A DNA stretch of 54,502 nucleotides, taken from positions 1 through 54,502 of the forward strand of contig JAUICJ010000019.1 in assembly GCA_030427925.1 (NCBI GenBank), given 5' to 3'. Made by a program: the position numbers and the translations under genes. This DNA is from Bacteroidia bacterium (lineage in GTDB: Bacteria; Bacteroidota; Bacteroidia; Flavobacteriales_D; Sanyastnellaceae). The notes beneath the pieces were generated by a model. It was not told the DNA's origin, ran no database searches, and worked only from the letters and a program-made list of their open reading frames with translations. Shown piece by piece: positions 34,963 to 42,816 of the stretch (positions within the stretch are counted from its first letter, which is position 1; the number at the start of each line of letters is the position of its first letter).

Positions 34963-35045
34963 GCTCGAATTGAAATCCCCACTTTTTGGACGCCTGCCGC
35001 GCTCGAAAAAAGTGGGGATTTGAATCCTAGTGGACGAAAAATTTT
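34963..35045. repeat. Short foldback repeat
   Basis: Perfect 15-bp arms AAATCCCCACTTTTT (34973-34987) and AAAAAGTGGGGATTT (35007-35021), a 19-base loop, left flank GCTCGAATTG and right tail GAATCCTAGTGGACGAAAAA. It could also terminate transcription. Confidence 0.8.
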
Positions 35046-35082
35046 GGCCTTACAAATGCCCTGAGTTGACGAACTTGCCCCC

Positions 35083-36147
35083 ATGACGGAGCAAGTGAAG
35101 ACGGGGGACGGCTCGTGGACCCTGAAGAGCGAGCAATTCGGTGTGACGTATCACAGCGTGCACGGCGCGCGCACGGAATCGGAGCACGTGTTCATCGAGC
35201 ACGGGCTGGCGCAGGTGCCGGGCGACGGGCCGATTCGGGTGTTTGAGGTCGGCTTTGGGACGGGGCTCAATGCGGGGCTGGCGTGGGCGTGGGCGAAGCG
35301 GACGGGGCGGCGGGTGGAATACCGGGCAGTGGAGGCGTTTCCGGTGGCCGTGGCGGTGGAAGTGCCGGGGTTGACCGAGGAGGAGGCCGCGCGGTTGAAG
35401 GCGGGGACGAGCTGGGATTCGTCCGAGTTCGGGTTTGACGTGGAGGTGGGGCGGTTGGAGGATGTGAAGTTCGAAGGGCGCACCATCGATGTCGTGTTTT
35501 TCGACGCGTTTGCCCCGTCGGCGCAGCCGGAGTTGTGGCGGCAGGAGGTGTTCGAGTCGCTGGGCGAGGGGGTGGTCGATGGGGGGCGGCTGGTGACGTA
35601 TTGCGCACAGGGCGAGGCGCGGCGGGCGATGCGGGCGGCGGGTTGGCGGGTGGAGAAGGCGCCGGGACCGCCGGGGAAGCGCGAGATGACGGTGGCGTTC
35701 CGCGAAGCGGTGAACCGGTTCAATGTCCGGGCGTATGCGCTCATCGTCGAGGACGGCAGGGTGCTGACCGTGCGGGAGGATTTGCCCGGCGGGCCGGCTA
35801 CGAAGTTTCCGGGCGGGGGCGTGGAATTTGGCGAGGGGCCGGAGGAAGCGGTGTTGCGTGAATTGCGGGAGGAGCTGGGGGAAGCGGGCGCGGGTGAAAT
35901 CACCGGCCACGCCTACACCACCGGCTTTTACGTCCGGAGCATCTTCCGCCCTTCGGACCAAATCCTGTCCCTCTACTACTACGTCCGCCTCAACCGGCCA
36001 CTCGACGTCCCGACCAAACCCGATGCGCCGGTGAAGGTCGCGGGGGGCGAAGCGGGGTTGAAGTGGCGGTGGGCGCGGGTGGAGGAGTTGGGGGATTTGG
36101 CCTTTCCGATTGATCGCCACGTGGCGGAACACGTATTGCAGGCGTGA
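35083..36147 (+). CDS. MnmD-type tRNA methyltransferase fused to a Nudix hydrolase
   Basis: 354 residues. Residues 1-210 are an MnmD/DUF752 methyltransferase: FEVGFGTGLNAGL (54-66) binds SAM, VFFDAFAPSAQPELW (138-152) and TYCAQGEARRAMRAAGW (172-188) are diagnostic; the family methylates aminomethyl-2-thiouridine at tRNA position 34. Residues 214-354 are a Nudix domain with the full box GGVEFGEGPEEAVLRELREE (245-264) and the Glu and Arg residues intact. There is no stop or frameshift between them. The Nudix partner suggests hydrolysis of a nucleotide derivative, target unknown. Confidence 0.88.
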   Translation: MTEQVKTGDGSWTLKSEQFGVTYHSVHGARTESEHVFIEHGLAQVPGDGPIRVFEVGFGTGLNAGLAWAWAKRTGRRVEYRAVEAFPVAVAVEVPGLTEEEAARLKAGTSWDSSEFGFDVEVGRLEDVKFEGRTIDVVFFDAFAPSAQPELWRQEVFESLGEGVVDGGRLVTYCAQGEARRAMRAAGWRVEKAPGPPGKREMTVAFREAVNRFNVRAYALIVEDGRVLTVREDLPGGPATKFPGGGVEFGEGPEEAVLRELREELGEAGAGEITGHAYTTGFYVRSIFRPSDQILSLYYYVRLNRPLDVPTKPDAPVKVAGGEAGLKWRWARVEELGDLAFPIDRHVAEHVLQA

Positions 36148-36149
36148 TC

Positions 36150-36614
36150 ATGCGGATTTTGCTCTTGATTTGGCTCATCGCCGCGACGTTGCTCGAAGGG
36201 GTGTTGGGGCTGATGCTCGTGGTCGCCATCACGATGAGTTCGATGGCGTTTACGTCGGAGGAGGCGATTCGGAATCCGCTCCCGTGGTTGTTCATCCTCA
36301 GCCTGTTCGTGCTGATGGGGGTGCTGGGCACCGTTGTCGCCTTGCAGTGGTACTTTTTCTCGGTCAAAAAGCGACGCGCTGCTTTCCTGCTTTCCTGCCT
36401 GCCGGTGCTCGTGGTGGTGTTTTCGGGACCGTTGGAGCGGGGGGTGACGCGGGTGATGCGGTGGATCGATGAGCCTCGGGTGGAAGGGGTTTGGCCTGAT
36501 CAGTCGAGCAAGCCCCACCGCTCGTTCACGCACGCATCCACGCGCTCCACGAGGTTCATCGGCGACATCGTCCGCCAGCCCAGCTCCGCCAGCTCGCCGC
36601 CCAACGCGAAGTAG
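36150..36614 (+). CDS. Small membrane protein of unknown function
   Basis: 154 residues with three hydrophobic segments (about 1-28, 44-66, 78-97). It begins right after the MnmD-Nudix stop; an upstream in-frame GTG at 36144 overlapping that stop is an alternative start. No family recognised. The last 38 codons are antisense to the 3' end of the convergent gene at 36500-37081 and look low-complexity (Ser/Thr/Arg), so the natural C-terminus may have been lost, or the stop replaced, by sequence change. Confidence 0.5.
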   Translation: MRILLLIWLIAATLLEGVLGLMLVVAITMSSMAFTSEEAIRNPLPWLFILSLFVLMGVLGTVVALQWYFFSVKKRRAAFLLSCLPVLVVVFSGPLERGVTRVMRWIDEPRVEGVWPDQSSKPHRSFTHASTRSTRFIGDIVRQPSSASSPPNAK

Positions 36615-37081
36615 CCATCGAGGTCGATCGCCTGCATGTCCTGCATGACGTGCTCGCGGAAATTCAGCAACGCGATCCAACCGTCGTCCTCGGCCACCTC
36701 GTCGAACCACTCCTCGTAATAGCAGTCGTCGCTGTGGTGAAAATTCAGCACGTTTTCGCCGATGAGCACGAACCGCCGGATGCCCTCGTGCACCAGCGCA
36801 TCGATGACGTTCCGCTTCAGCAGCGCGATGTCGTTGTACAGGCAGTCGTTCCATTCCCCGATGAATTCGAGGATGGCGCACGCGTCATCGTAATCGACGT
36901 AGAGGATTTTGCACAGCAAGGTGGGCGAGCCGAAGTCGTCCCATTGCGGGTGGATGTAGTGGTTGTAGACCAAACGCGAATACTCCAACTCGCTGTACTC
37001 CCGCCCAAAAAACGGCGACCGCTCGTCCTCACTCGCCACGTAATGGTTGCGCCAAGCATAATAGGGTTCGAGGGTGTGCAT
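36500..37081 (-). CDS. Conserved hypothetical protein of Bacteroidota
   Basis: 193 residues, acidic and rich in Tyr and Trp. Conserved-looking stretches are PYYAWRNHYVASEDERSPFF, FIGEWNDCLYNDI, IGENVLNFHHSDDCYYEEWF and YFALGGELAELGWRT. From memory this matches a single-copy uncharacterised flavobacterial protein, with no known role. It looks soluble. It follows murQ on the minus strand with only 1 base between them, so they are probably co-transcribed. Confidence 0.8.
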   Translation of the reverse strand: MHTLEPYYAWRNHYVASEDERSPFFGREYSELEYSRLVYNHYIHPQWDDFGSPTLLCKILYVDYDDACAILEFIGEWNDCLYNDIALLKRNVIDALVHEGIRRFVLIGENVLNFHHSDDCYYEEWFDEVAEDDGWIALLNFREHVMQDMQAIDLDGYFALGGELAELGWRTMSPMNLVERVDACVNERWGLLD

Positions 37082-37082
37082 G

Positions 37083-37922
37083 TCAGTCGGGGCGTTTCAG
37101 GGTTTCGAGGGCGGCGCGGACGCTGCCTGTTTGTTCGAGCAAGGCGGCCGCATCCGCGTCGGACAGGTCGCTCCACTCCTGGATCATACGGATTCCCCGA
37201 TCCACGAGTTTCGAATTCGAGGGGCGCATGTCGATCATCCGCGAGCCCTTCACGTGGCCGAGTCGAATGAACGTTACCGTGGTCAACAAATTCAGCACGT
37301 GTTTGGTTGCGGTGCCCGCGTTCAATCGCGTCGACCCCGTCACGAATTCGGGGCCCGTGACCACCTCAATCGCCTGGTGCGCCGCCGCCGCCGCGGCCGA
37401 GTCCGGGTTGCACACCACAGCCACCGTGTGCAGCCCGGCCGCCCGCGCCGCCTCGATTCCGCCCACCACATAAGGCGTCCGCCCCGAAGCCGCAATCCCC
37501 ACCACCGTGTCGCGCGCCGGGTCCGGCCCGAACGCCTCCAAATCCCCCCACGCCCCCCGCGGGTCGTCCTCCGCCCCCTCCACGGCCGTCCGAATCGCCC
37601 CATCCCCCCCGGCAATCAACCCCACCACGCGGCCGGGCTCCACCCCGAAGGTCGGCGGGCACTCGCTCGCATCCACCACCCCCAACCGCCCACTCGTCCC
37701 CGCCCCGAGGTAAAACAACCGCCCTCCATCCCGCATCCGCGCCTCCAGCACCTCGATGACGGCCGTCACTTCAGGCAACGCCCGCCCGACGGCCTCCCAG
37801 GCCGCCCGATCCGCCCGGTGCATCCGCTGCACCAAATCCGCCACCCCCGCCCCCTCGAGCGGCCCGTGGTCGCCCTCCTGTTCCGTCGGGGGAACAAACC
37901 GCTGTTGATTCTTCGCGTTCAC
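37083..37922 (-). CDS. murQ: N-acetylmuramic acid 6-phosphate etherase
   Basis: 279 residues with a SIS domain. Marks are GGRLFYLGAGTSGRLGVVDA (about 66-85), ASECPPTFGV, and IAASGRTPYVVGGIEAA. It cleaves the lactyl ether of MurNAc-6-phosphate to give GlcNAc-6-phosphate and lactate in cell wall recycling. The start is a GTG preceded by a -7 box 4 bases upstream; no nearer ATG keeps the family N-terminus. Divergent from the PorE-like gene with 41 bases between starts. Confidence 0.93.
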   Translation of the reverse strand: MNAKNQQRFVPPTEQEGDHGPLEGAGVADLVQRMHRADRAAWEAVGRALPEVTAVIEVLEARMRDGGRLFYLGAGTSGRLGVVDASECPPTFGVEPGRVVGLIAGGDGAIRTAVEGAEDDPRGAWGDLEAFGPDPARDTVVGIAASGRTPYVVGGIEAARAAGLHTVAVVCNPDSAAAAAAHQAIEVVTGPEFVTGSTRLNAGTATKHVLNLLTTVTFIRLGHVKGSRMIDMRPSNSKLVDRGIRMIQEWSDLSDADAAALLEQTGSVRAALETLKRPD

Positions 37923-37926
37923 GCCC

Positions 37927-37934
37927 GAAAGATA
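37927..37934 (-). promoter_or_regulatory. -7 box, probably leaderless start of murQ
   Basis: TATCTTTC on the minus strand, then GGGC, then the GTG at 37922. Confidence 0.5.
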
Positions 37935-37950
37935 CGCCGCGCCCCGTCCC

Positions 37951-37958
37951 TACCTTTC
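37951..37958 (+). promoter_or_regulatory. -7 box, probably leaderless start of the PorE-like gene
   Basis: TACCTTTC, then 5 bases, then the ATG at 37964. Faces the murQ box 16 bases away. Confidence 0.5.
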
Positions 37959-37963
37959 GGGTC

Positions 37964-39574
37964 ATGACGACGAAATTCCGCTATGCGATGGTGGTGCTGG
38001 GGCTGGGTTTGGCCTGTGCGCCTGCTGCCCTTCAAGCCCAGGAGGACGAGGCCCCGAGCGGCCTGCCAGTGAAGTACGCGCTGCAATTCGCCGATGCGCG
38101 CCACGACTACAACGTGGGCAACCTGCGCGGTGCCTTGACGACGTACCGCGACCTGCTCGACGAGTTGCCCGATGACGCGCGGGTCATGCTGTGGATTGCG
38201 CGCTGCCATGCGGGATTGCGCCGGGAGGATTTGGCGCTGACGTACCTCGATAAGGTGGCGGAGGCGGATGCGGAGCTCGCGAACGAGGAGCAGCGGTTCC
38301 GCGGGGAGGTGTTGCATGCGCTTGGTCGGTATGAGGAAGCGATCGCGGCGTTCACGTTGCACCTCGATTTCGACCAGCCTGCTGGCGAGGCGCGGGAGGA
38401 GGTGGAGCGGTTTGTGAACGAGTGCCGGCGGGCTTGGCTTGCGACGGACCGGGCGCGGGATTTGCCGGTGACGCACTTCGGTTCGGAGGTGAATTCGCGC
38501 TTTGATGAGTACGCGCCGCATTGGTCGCCGGATGGCCGGTCGATTGCCTTCACTTCGCGCCGCGATGGCGGGCTGAACGATGCCATCGATGAGGACGGCG
38601 ATTTCCGCTTCTTTTCGGATGTTTGGATCGCGGAAGGTGGGCCAAACGGCTTGCAGCGCGCCCGCCTGCTCCCGGGTGAGGTGAACAGCATGGGCTACGA
38701 TGCGTTGTTGAGTTGGCCCGCTTTCGGAGACCAAATCTTCGTCTACCGCAACGACGAATTCCTGAGCGGCGACATCTGCGTCTCCACCCGCCGCGAGGAC
38801 GGCACCTGGGGCGCCATCGAGCCCCTCCCGAAGCCGGTCAACTCCACCTACTACGAAGGTTCGGCCTCCCTGACCGCCGACGGTTCGAAGCTCTTCTTCA
38901 TCTCCGAGCGGCCCGAAGGCCTCGGTCGTGGCGACGTCTACGTCAGCGAACGCCGCGGCTCCGGTTGGTCCAAACCCGCTCACCTCGGTCCGGTCGTCAA
39001 CACTCCCCGCGACGAGAAATTCGTCCAAGCCCTCGCCGGCGGGCGCGTCCTGATCATCGCGTCCAACGGCCACGCGGGCTTCGGCGGCTACGACCTCTAC
39101 CGGACGGAATTCATCGAGGGCGACTGGTCCGTTCCCGTCAACCTCGGCATGCCCGTCAACGGTCCGCGCGAAGAATCCACCTTCTCCCTGAGCCCGGACG
39201 GCAACCGCCTCCTCATCACGGCGGAGCGCCCCGAAGGCTTCGGCGAGCGGGACATCTACGAAATGGACGTGACCTCCCACCCGCTGCTCGGCGCCAACCT
39301 CGATGCGGTGTGGGCGGGGGTAGTCACCATCCGAGTCGAGCACGGTGGCGAGCCCGCCGCTGACGCTTCGGTCCGGCTGCGCGACACCCAAGGCGTGGCC
39401 ACCCTTTGGGAAGGCACCACCGACCGCAACGGCGAGCTGCAGCTCCGGTTGCCCGCCAACGAGACCTTCATCATCGAAGCTTCCGACCGCAAACGCTCCG
39501 GCGACCGCAAGTGGACGCACGCTCAGCCGGCTCCGGGCGCTTTCGTGGACAACATTGTGGTGTCGATTGAGTGA
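37964..39574 (+). CDS. Exported TPR and beta-propeller (PD40) protein, PorE-like without OmpA
   Basis: 536 residues. Signal peptide at 1-25 (VVLGLGLACAPAALQAQ). TPR-type helices at about 35-150 (YNVGNLRGALTTYRDLLDEL). PD40/WD40-like strands at about 175-420, each with a PDGR-type turn (HWSPDGRSIAFTSRRDGG, SLSPDGNRLLITAERP). The end (about 435-536) is a carboxypeptidase-D-like beta-sandwich. PorE of the type IX secretion system has this TPR-propeller-CarbD order but ends in an OmpA peptidoglycan-binding domain, which is absent here; it may be a paralogue working at the outer membrane periplasmic face. Confidence 0.82.
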   Translation: MTTKFRYAMVVLGLGLACAPAALQAQEDEAPSGLPVKYALQFADARHDYNVGNLRGALTTYRDLLDELPDDARVMLWIARCHAGLRREDLALTYLDKVAEADAELANEEQRFRGEVLHALGRYEEAIAAFTLHLDFDQPAGEAREEVERFVNECRRAWLATDRARDLPVTHFGSEVNSRFDEYAPHWSPDGRSIAFTSRRDGGLNDAIDEDGDFRFFSDVWIAEGGPNGLQRARLLPGEVNSMGYDALLSWPAFGDQIFVYRNDEFLSGDICVSTRREDGTWGAIEPLPKPVNSTYYEGSASLTADGSKLFFISERPEGLGRGDVYVSERRGSGWSKPAHLGPVVNTPRDEKFVQALAGGRVLIIASNGHAGFGGYDLYRTEFIEGDWSVPVNLGMPVNGPREESTFSLSPDGNRLLITAERPEGFGERDIYEMDVTSHPLLGANLDAVWAGVVTIRVEHGGEPAADASVRLRDTQGVATLWEGTTDRNGELQLRLPANETFIIEASDRKRSGDRKWTHAQPAPGAFVDNIVVSIE

Positions 39575-39587
39575 TCGCTGAGGTTCT

Positions 39588-39655
39588 AATCCCCACTTTC
39601 CTGGAGGCTTCCTTCTGAAAGTGGGGATTTCAATTCCAGTGCGCGCGATTTTTCA
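39588..39655. repeat. Short foldback repeat
   Basis: Perfect 13-bp arms AATCCCCACTTTC (39588-39600) and GAAAGTGGGGATT (39617-39629), followed by the tail TCAATTCCAGTGCGCGCGAT and TTTTTCA, matching the tail at 35021-35045. Confidence 0.75.
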
Positions 39656-39712
39656 AGCTCCACCTCGCAGGTTACGGATAAATTGTTTTTTGAGCGCAGC
39701 AAATTGAGCTCC

Positions 39713-39876
39713 GCTCGAATTGAAATCCCCACTTTTTGGGCGCTGAAAGCGGATCAGGAGGTGGGGTTTCGGTGCATGGGTGAAGTTTTTCGGGGCGCGT
39801 GTGAATTGCTTTGGGTGATGTGGGGGGCGATGTGAAAATTGGGGATTTCAATCATAGCGAACGAAATTTTTCAGCC
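39713..39876. repeat. Long foldback repeat next to the ATPase gene
   Basis: Left edge GCTCGAATTGAAATCCCCAC equals that at 34963. Right arm AAAATTGGGGATTT pairs with the left arm except one base. The tail CAATCATAGCGAACGAAATT plus TTTCA ends about 6 bases before the ATG at 39879. Length about 164 bases, as in the copies at 20826 and 21037, but the interior differs. Confidence 0.75.
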
Positions 39877-39878
39877 CC

Positions 39879-40937
39879 ATGATTCCAAGAATGATCCAAC
39901 ATGAAGTGAGGCGTTCGGTCCTGTCCCGTGAGTCGTTCTATTTGCGTGGCGCGCCGTCCGTAGGAAAGACGACGTTGATCCGTGAGGTGTTGGGGAACTT
40001 GCCACATGTGTACTGTTCGGGCTGGAACTTGCAGTGGCGGAACATTCTACACAGGCGGGAGGGGCGTCCGCATTATGGTTGGATGGATCGGTTGGTGTTT
40101 GACAACGCCGAGTGGATTGAACTTTCGGTCAACCTGATTGAGCAACAGTTGCGTGAATATCCCATGGTGCAATTCATTTACGTTGGGGTGGGAGAGCTGA
40201 CGAATCAAGGGGTCGAATTGCCGATCAAGACGCATCGATTGAGTCAGTTCAGTTGGGTTGAAGTGGGCGGGGAGTTGGAACGGAGGTTGGTTTGGGGGAT
40301 GCATCCGACAGGGCCGAGGGAGGTGCGGATTCCGTGGGAGGTGCGAAAGGAGGGGAGGTTAGCGAAGTTGGTGGGGGTTTTGGCGGAACGGGTAGGGGAG
40401 GAGGTGACGTTGAGGCGAATTGGGGAGCGGGTGGGCGTGGACAAGGCGACGGTGGGGCGGTATTTGGGGCTGTTGGAGGCGGCGGGCTTGGTGCACAGCT
40501 TTCCAAGCGTGGCGAAGCCGGGGGAGAAGGGGCAATACCGGCGGGTCTTTTTCCACGACAACGGCATTCGGAACGCGGCGCTTCAGGATTGGCGGCCGTG
40601 GCGCGGGCGGGAGGATGCGGAAGCGCTTTGGGTGAATTTTTTAGTGGCGGAGCGCTTGAAGGTGCGGCCGAATGTGGAGCGTTGCTTTGACCGAAGTGGG
40701 GTGCTGTTTGAGCGATGTGGGGAGGAGTGGGTGGGATTTGGCCTGAGCCGTGAGGCGTCCCATGCGCACTACCGGCTCAGCCGTGATCACTTTGAGTGGT
40801 TCCTCCGCTGGGAAGGTCACTTGTTCCAAAACGCCCAGGCCGCTTCAGCCTGGAGTCGGAGCATGTCGGCGCCGTTGAGGGTCATCGCACCGCGTTCGGA
40901 TGCGCGCCGCAGGAACTGGCTGAGCGGCGGGTTGTAG
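39879..40937 (+). CDS. AAA_14/DUF4143-like ATPase, probably acquired
   Basis: 352 residues. Walker A is LRGAPSVGKTTLI (about 22-34); DRLVFDNAEW is a weak Walker B. Then the winged-helix RIGERVGVDKATVGRYLGLL and RRVFFHDNGIRNAAL, typical of the AAA_14 plus DUF4143 family. The last part lacks the usual E-V-D-F/E-x-K nuclease-like segment. The final 40 codons run antisense into aroE, so the natural C-terminus is probably lost. The first third has lower GC than neighbours. It abuts a foldback repeat. Function is unknown; relatives are often spread among mobile and accessory regions. ATG 39891 is an alternative start. Confidence 0.7.
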   Translation: MIPRMIQHEVRRSVLSRESFYLRGAPSVGKTTLIREVLGNLPHVYCSGWNLQWRNILHRREGRPHYGWMDRLVFDNAEWIELSVNLIEQQLREYPMVQFIYVGVGELTNQGVELPIKTHRLSQFSWVEVGGELERRLVWGMHPTGPREVRIPWEVRKEGRLAKLVGVLAERVGEEVTLRRIGERVGVDKATVGRYLGLLEAAGLVHSFPSVAKPGEKGQYRRVFFHDNGIRNAALQDWRPWRGREDAEALWVNFLVAERLKVRPNVERCFDRSGVLFERCGEEWVGFGLSREASHAHYRLSRDHFEWFLRWEGHLFQNAQAASAWSRSMSAPLRVIAPRSDARRRNWLSGGL

Positions 40938-41569
40938 ACGAGGTCGACGACGAAGTGGCGGGGGCCGACGCCGTCCCACGGGAACGGGACGGAGGCGTCG
41001 AGGTCGGGAGCGGTGCCCACGGGGGTGGCCTGGACGACGAGGCGGTAATGGCGGACGATGTCGGGGCCGATGGCGTCGAGGCGGACCCAGCGGAAGGGCG
41101 CGTTGGCGGGGAGGTCCCGGCGGACGAGGTGCACCACTTCGATGCCGAGTCGTTCGAGGGCGAAGCGGACGGCGGCGGCGGCACCCCCGGCGCCGAGGAC
41201 GAAGGCGCGGTCGTGGTCGCCCGTGAGGAACGGCCGGAGGGAGGCCGCGAAGCCTTCCGCGTCCGTGTTGTGCCCGATGAGCCGGCCGTCGGGTTCGCGG
41301 CGCACCACGTTGACGGCGCCGATCGCCGTGGCCGTGGGGGTGAGGGCGTCCAGGTGTTCGATGACGGCAACTTTGTGCGGGACCGTCACGTTCAGGCCTT
41401 CGAGGTCAGGGAAGTCCGTGAACAAGGAACGGACGGAGGCTGCGTCGGACCGCTCGAACAGGTCGTAGGAGGCGTTGGTGAGGCCTTCGGAAGCGAATTT
41501 GGCCTGGAAAAATCCGGGCGAAAACGAGTGGCTCAGTGAGCCTCCGAGCAGTCCCCAACGCCGGCTCAT
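40817..41569 (-). CDS. aroE: Shikimate 5-dehydrogenase
   Basis: 250 residues. Substrate site residues are in GGSLSHSFSPGFF and NVTVPHKVAVIEHLD (catalytic Lys), and HNTDAEGF (Asp). The NADP-binding loop is VLGAGGAAAAVRFAL, and the end QAEAAWAFWNK matches the family C-terminus. It reduces 3-dehydroshikimate to shikimate in aromatic amino acid synthesis. ATG overlaps the DUF368 stop by 4 bases (ATGA). Its 3' 121 bases are overlapped antisense by the ATPase reading frame. Last gene of the five-gene operon. Confidence 0.93.
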   Translation of the reverse strand: MSRRWGLLGGSLSHSFSPGFFQAKFASEGLTNASYDLFERSDAASVRSLFTDFPDLEGLNVTVPHKVAVIEHLDALTPTATAIGAVNVVRREPDGRLIGHNTDAEGFAASLRPFLTGDHDRAFVLGAGGAAAAVRFALERLGIEVVHLVRRDLPANAPFRWVRLDAIGPDIVRHYRLVVQATPVGTAPDLDASVPFPWDGVGPRHFVVDLVYNPPLSQFLRRASERGAMTLNGADMLRLQAEAAWAFWNK

Positions 41570-42474
41570 CCCCGCTTCATTTGGCGCGCAGCCACATCCA
41601 AGCCCGTGACCACTGCGGCGCCCACCACCATCCAAACCGCCCCGTGTAACCAGTCCGCCGGCGGCACAGCGTTCACGCGGAAGTACTCCACTCGACCGTC
41701 GCTGTGGATGTACAATGCGCGCACAGCTTCCTTCCACGGCCAAAGCGCATTCAGAGACCCCAACAGGAACCCGGTTAACACGGCAATGGTCGCCGCCCGA
41801 TGCCGTTCAAGCCACCGCTTGAGCAAGCGACTGAATCCGAGCAATCCCACGACCGCGCCGGCTCCAAAAACGCCAATCCGCATGAAATCCAATCCCTTCA
41901 GTGCCCCGATGACCGCTCCATACGCCCCCAAAATGAGCAGCAAAAAACTCCCCGAAATCCCAGGCAAGATCATCGCGCAAATGGCAATCGCCCCGCTCAC
42001 AAACAAAAACGCGGGAGCATCCGATTGCACCAAGGGCGGAAGTGAGGTGATCAGTCCAGCTGCTGCAAGGCCAATCAAGGCGAGCACGAGCCGTTGGGCA
42101 TTCCAGCGTTTGACCTCACGGCCTACGAGCGGAACGGACGCCGCCACCAGCCCGAAGAAAAACGCCCACAACCGCACCGGCTCCTCCTCGAGCAACCGGT
42201 GCAGCAGCCCTGCAAACGCCGCTACGCTCGTGAAGACGCCGGCCAGCAGCACCACCAAGAATCCCAAGTTGGCCTGACGCCAAGCCGCCAGCACCCCTTC
42301 TCGGCGCGCCACGCCCAGGAGGGAAAAGTTCAGCCCAGCAATCGCCCCCAATAACTCGTCGTAAATGCCGGCCACGAAGGCCACGGTCCCCCCAGAAACC
42401 CCAGGGACCAAGTCGGCAATCCCCATCGCCACGCCCGTCCCGTAAACGCGCGCCCAGTCCGCAACGCTCCTCAT
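41566..42474 (-). CDS. DUF368 family polyprenyl-phosphate transporter-like membrane protein
   Basis: 302 residues, about eight to nine hydrophobic helices. The family signature is GIADLVPGVSGGTVAFVAGI near the N-terminus and its internal counterpart ICAMILPGISGSFLLLILG. DUF368 proteins have recently been linked to recycling undecaprenyl phosphate across the inner membrane. I chose the ATG at 42474 (MRSVADWARV), which overlaps the rhodanese stop as ATGA, over an upstream start inside that gene. Confidence 0.9.
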   Translation of the reverse strand: MRSVADWARVYGTGVAMGIADLVPGVSGGTVAFVAGIYDELLGAIAGLNFSLLGVARREGVLAAWRQANLGFLVVLLAGVFTSVAAFAGLLHRLLEEEPVRLWAFFFGLVAASVPLVGREVKRWNAQRLVLALIGLAAAGLITSLPPLVQSDAPAFLFVSGAIAICAMILPGISGSFLLLILGAYGAVIGALKGLDFMRIGVFGAGAVVGLLGFSRLLKRWLERHRAATIAVLTGFLLGSLNALWPWKEAVRALYIHSDGRVEYFRVNAVPPADWLHGAVWMVVGAAVVTGLDVAARQMKRG

Positions 42475-42797
42475 GCCACGTCCATCGTCGGGTCCACAAC
42501 CGCGGCCCAAGCCGTGATGCCCCCGCGCAGGTTGTGCAGGTTGTCGAAGTCGCCCTTCGCGATCAACGCAGAAATGACCGCCTCGGCACGTGCGCCCGAT
42601 CGGCAGTGCACGACCACGGGGACGTCCCGCCGGATTTCATTCTTGCGGGCCAAGCAGAAGGCCATGGGGATGTGCAAGCCGCCGAGGTTGGAAACGTTGA
42701 CCTCGTGGATTTCGCGCACGTCAATGATTTGGTGTTCCACGCCTTCGTCCATCCAGGACTTCAGCTGTTCAGGGGTGATTTCGCGTACGTCGCTCAT
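42471..42797 (-). CDS. Rhodanese-like domain protein
   Basis: 108 residues, a single rhodanese domain with the active-site loop VVHCRSGARA (Cys about 68) and the start ITPEQLKSWMDEGVEHQIID. Single-domain rhodaneses carry sulfane sulfur for sulfur transfer or thiosulfate/sulfite chemistry. It sits between the phosphosulfolactate synthase-like gene (19-base gap) and DUF368. A sulfur link to that synthase is possible but unproven. Confidence 0.9.
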   Translation of the reverse strand: MSDVREITPEQLKSWMDEGVEHQIIDVREIHEVNVSNLGGLHIPMAFCLARKNEIRRDVPVVVHCRSGARAEAVISALIAKGDFDNLHNLRGGITAWAAVVDPTMDVA

Positions 42798-42816
42798 TTC
42801 GATTTGGCGCTAAAAT

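Noticed and set aside
39588-40937. Insertion sequence with transposase
   Set aside because: The adjacent gene is an AAA_14-type ATPase, not a transposase, and no target-site duplication could be defined.
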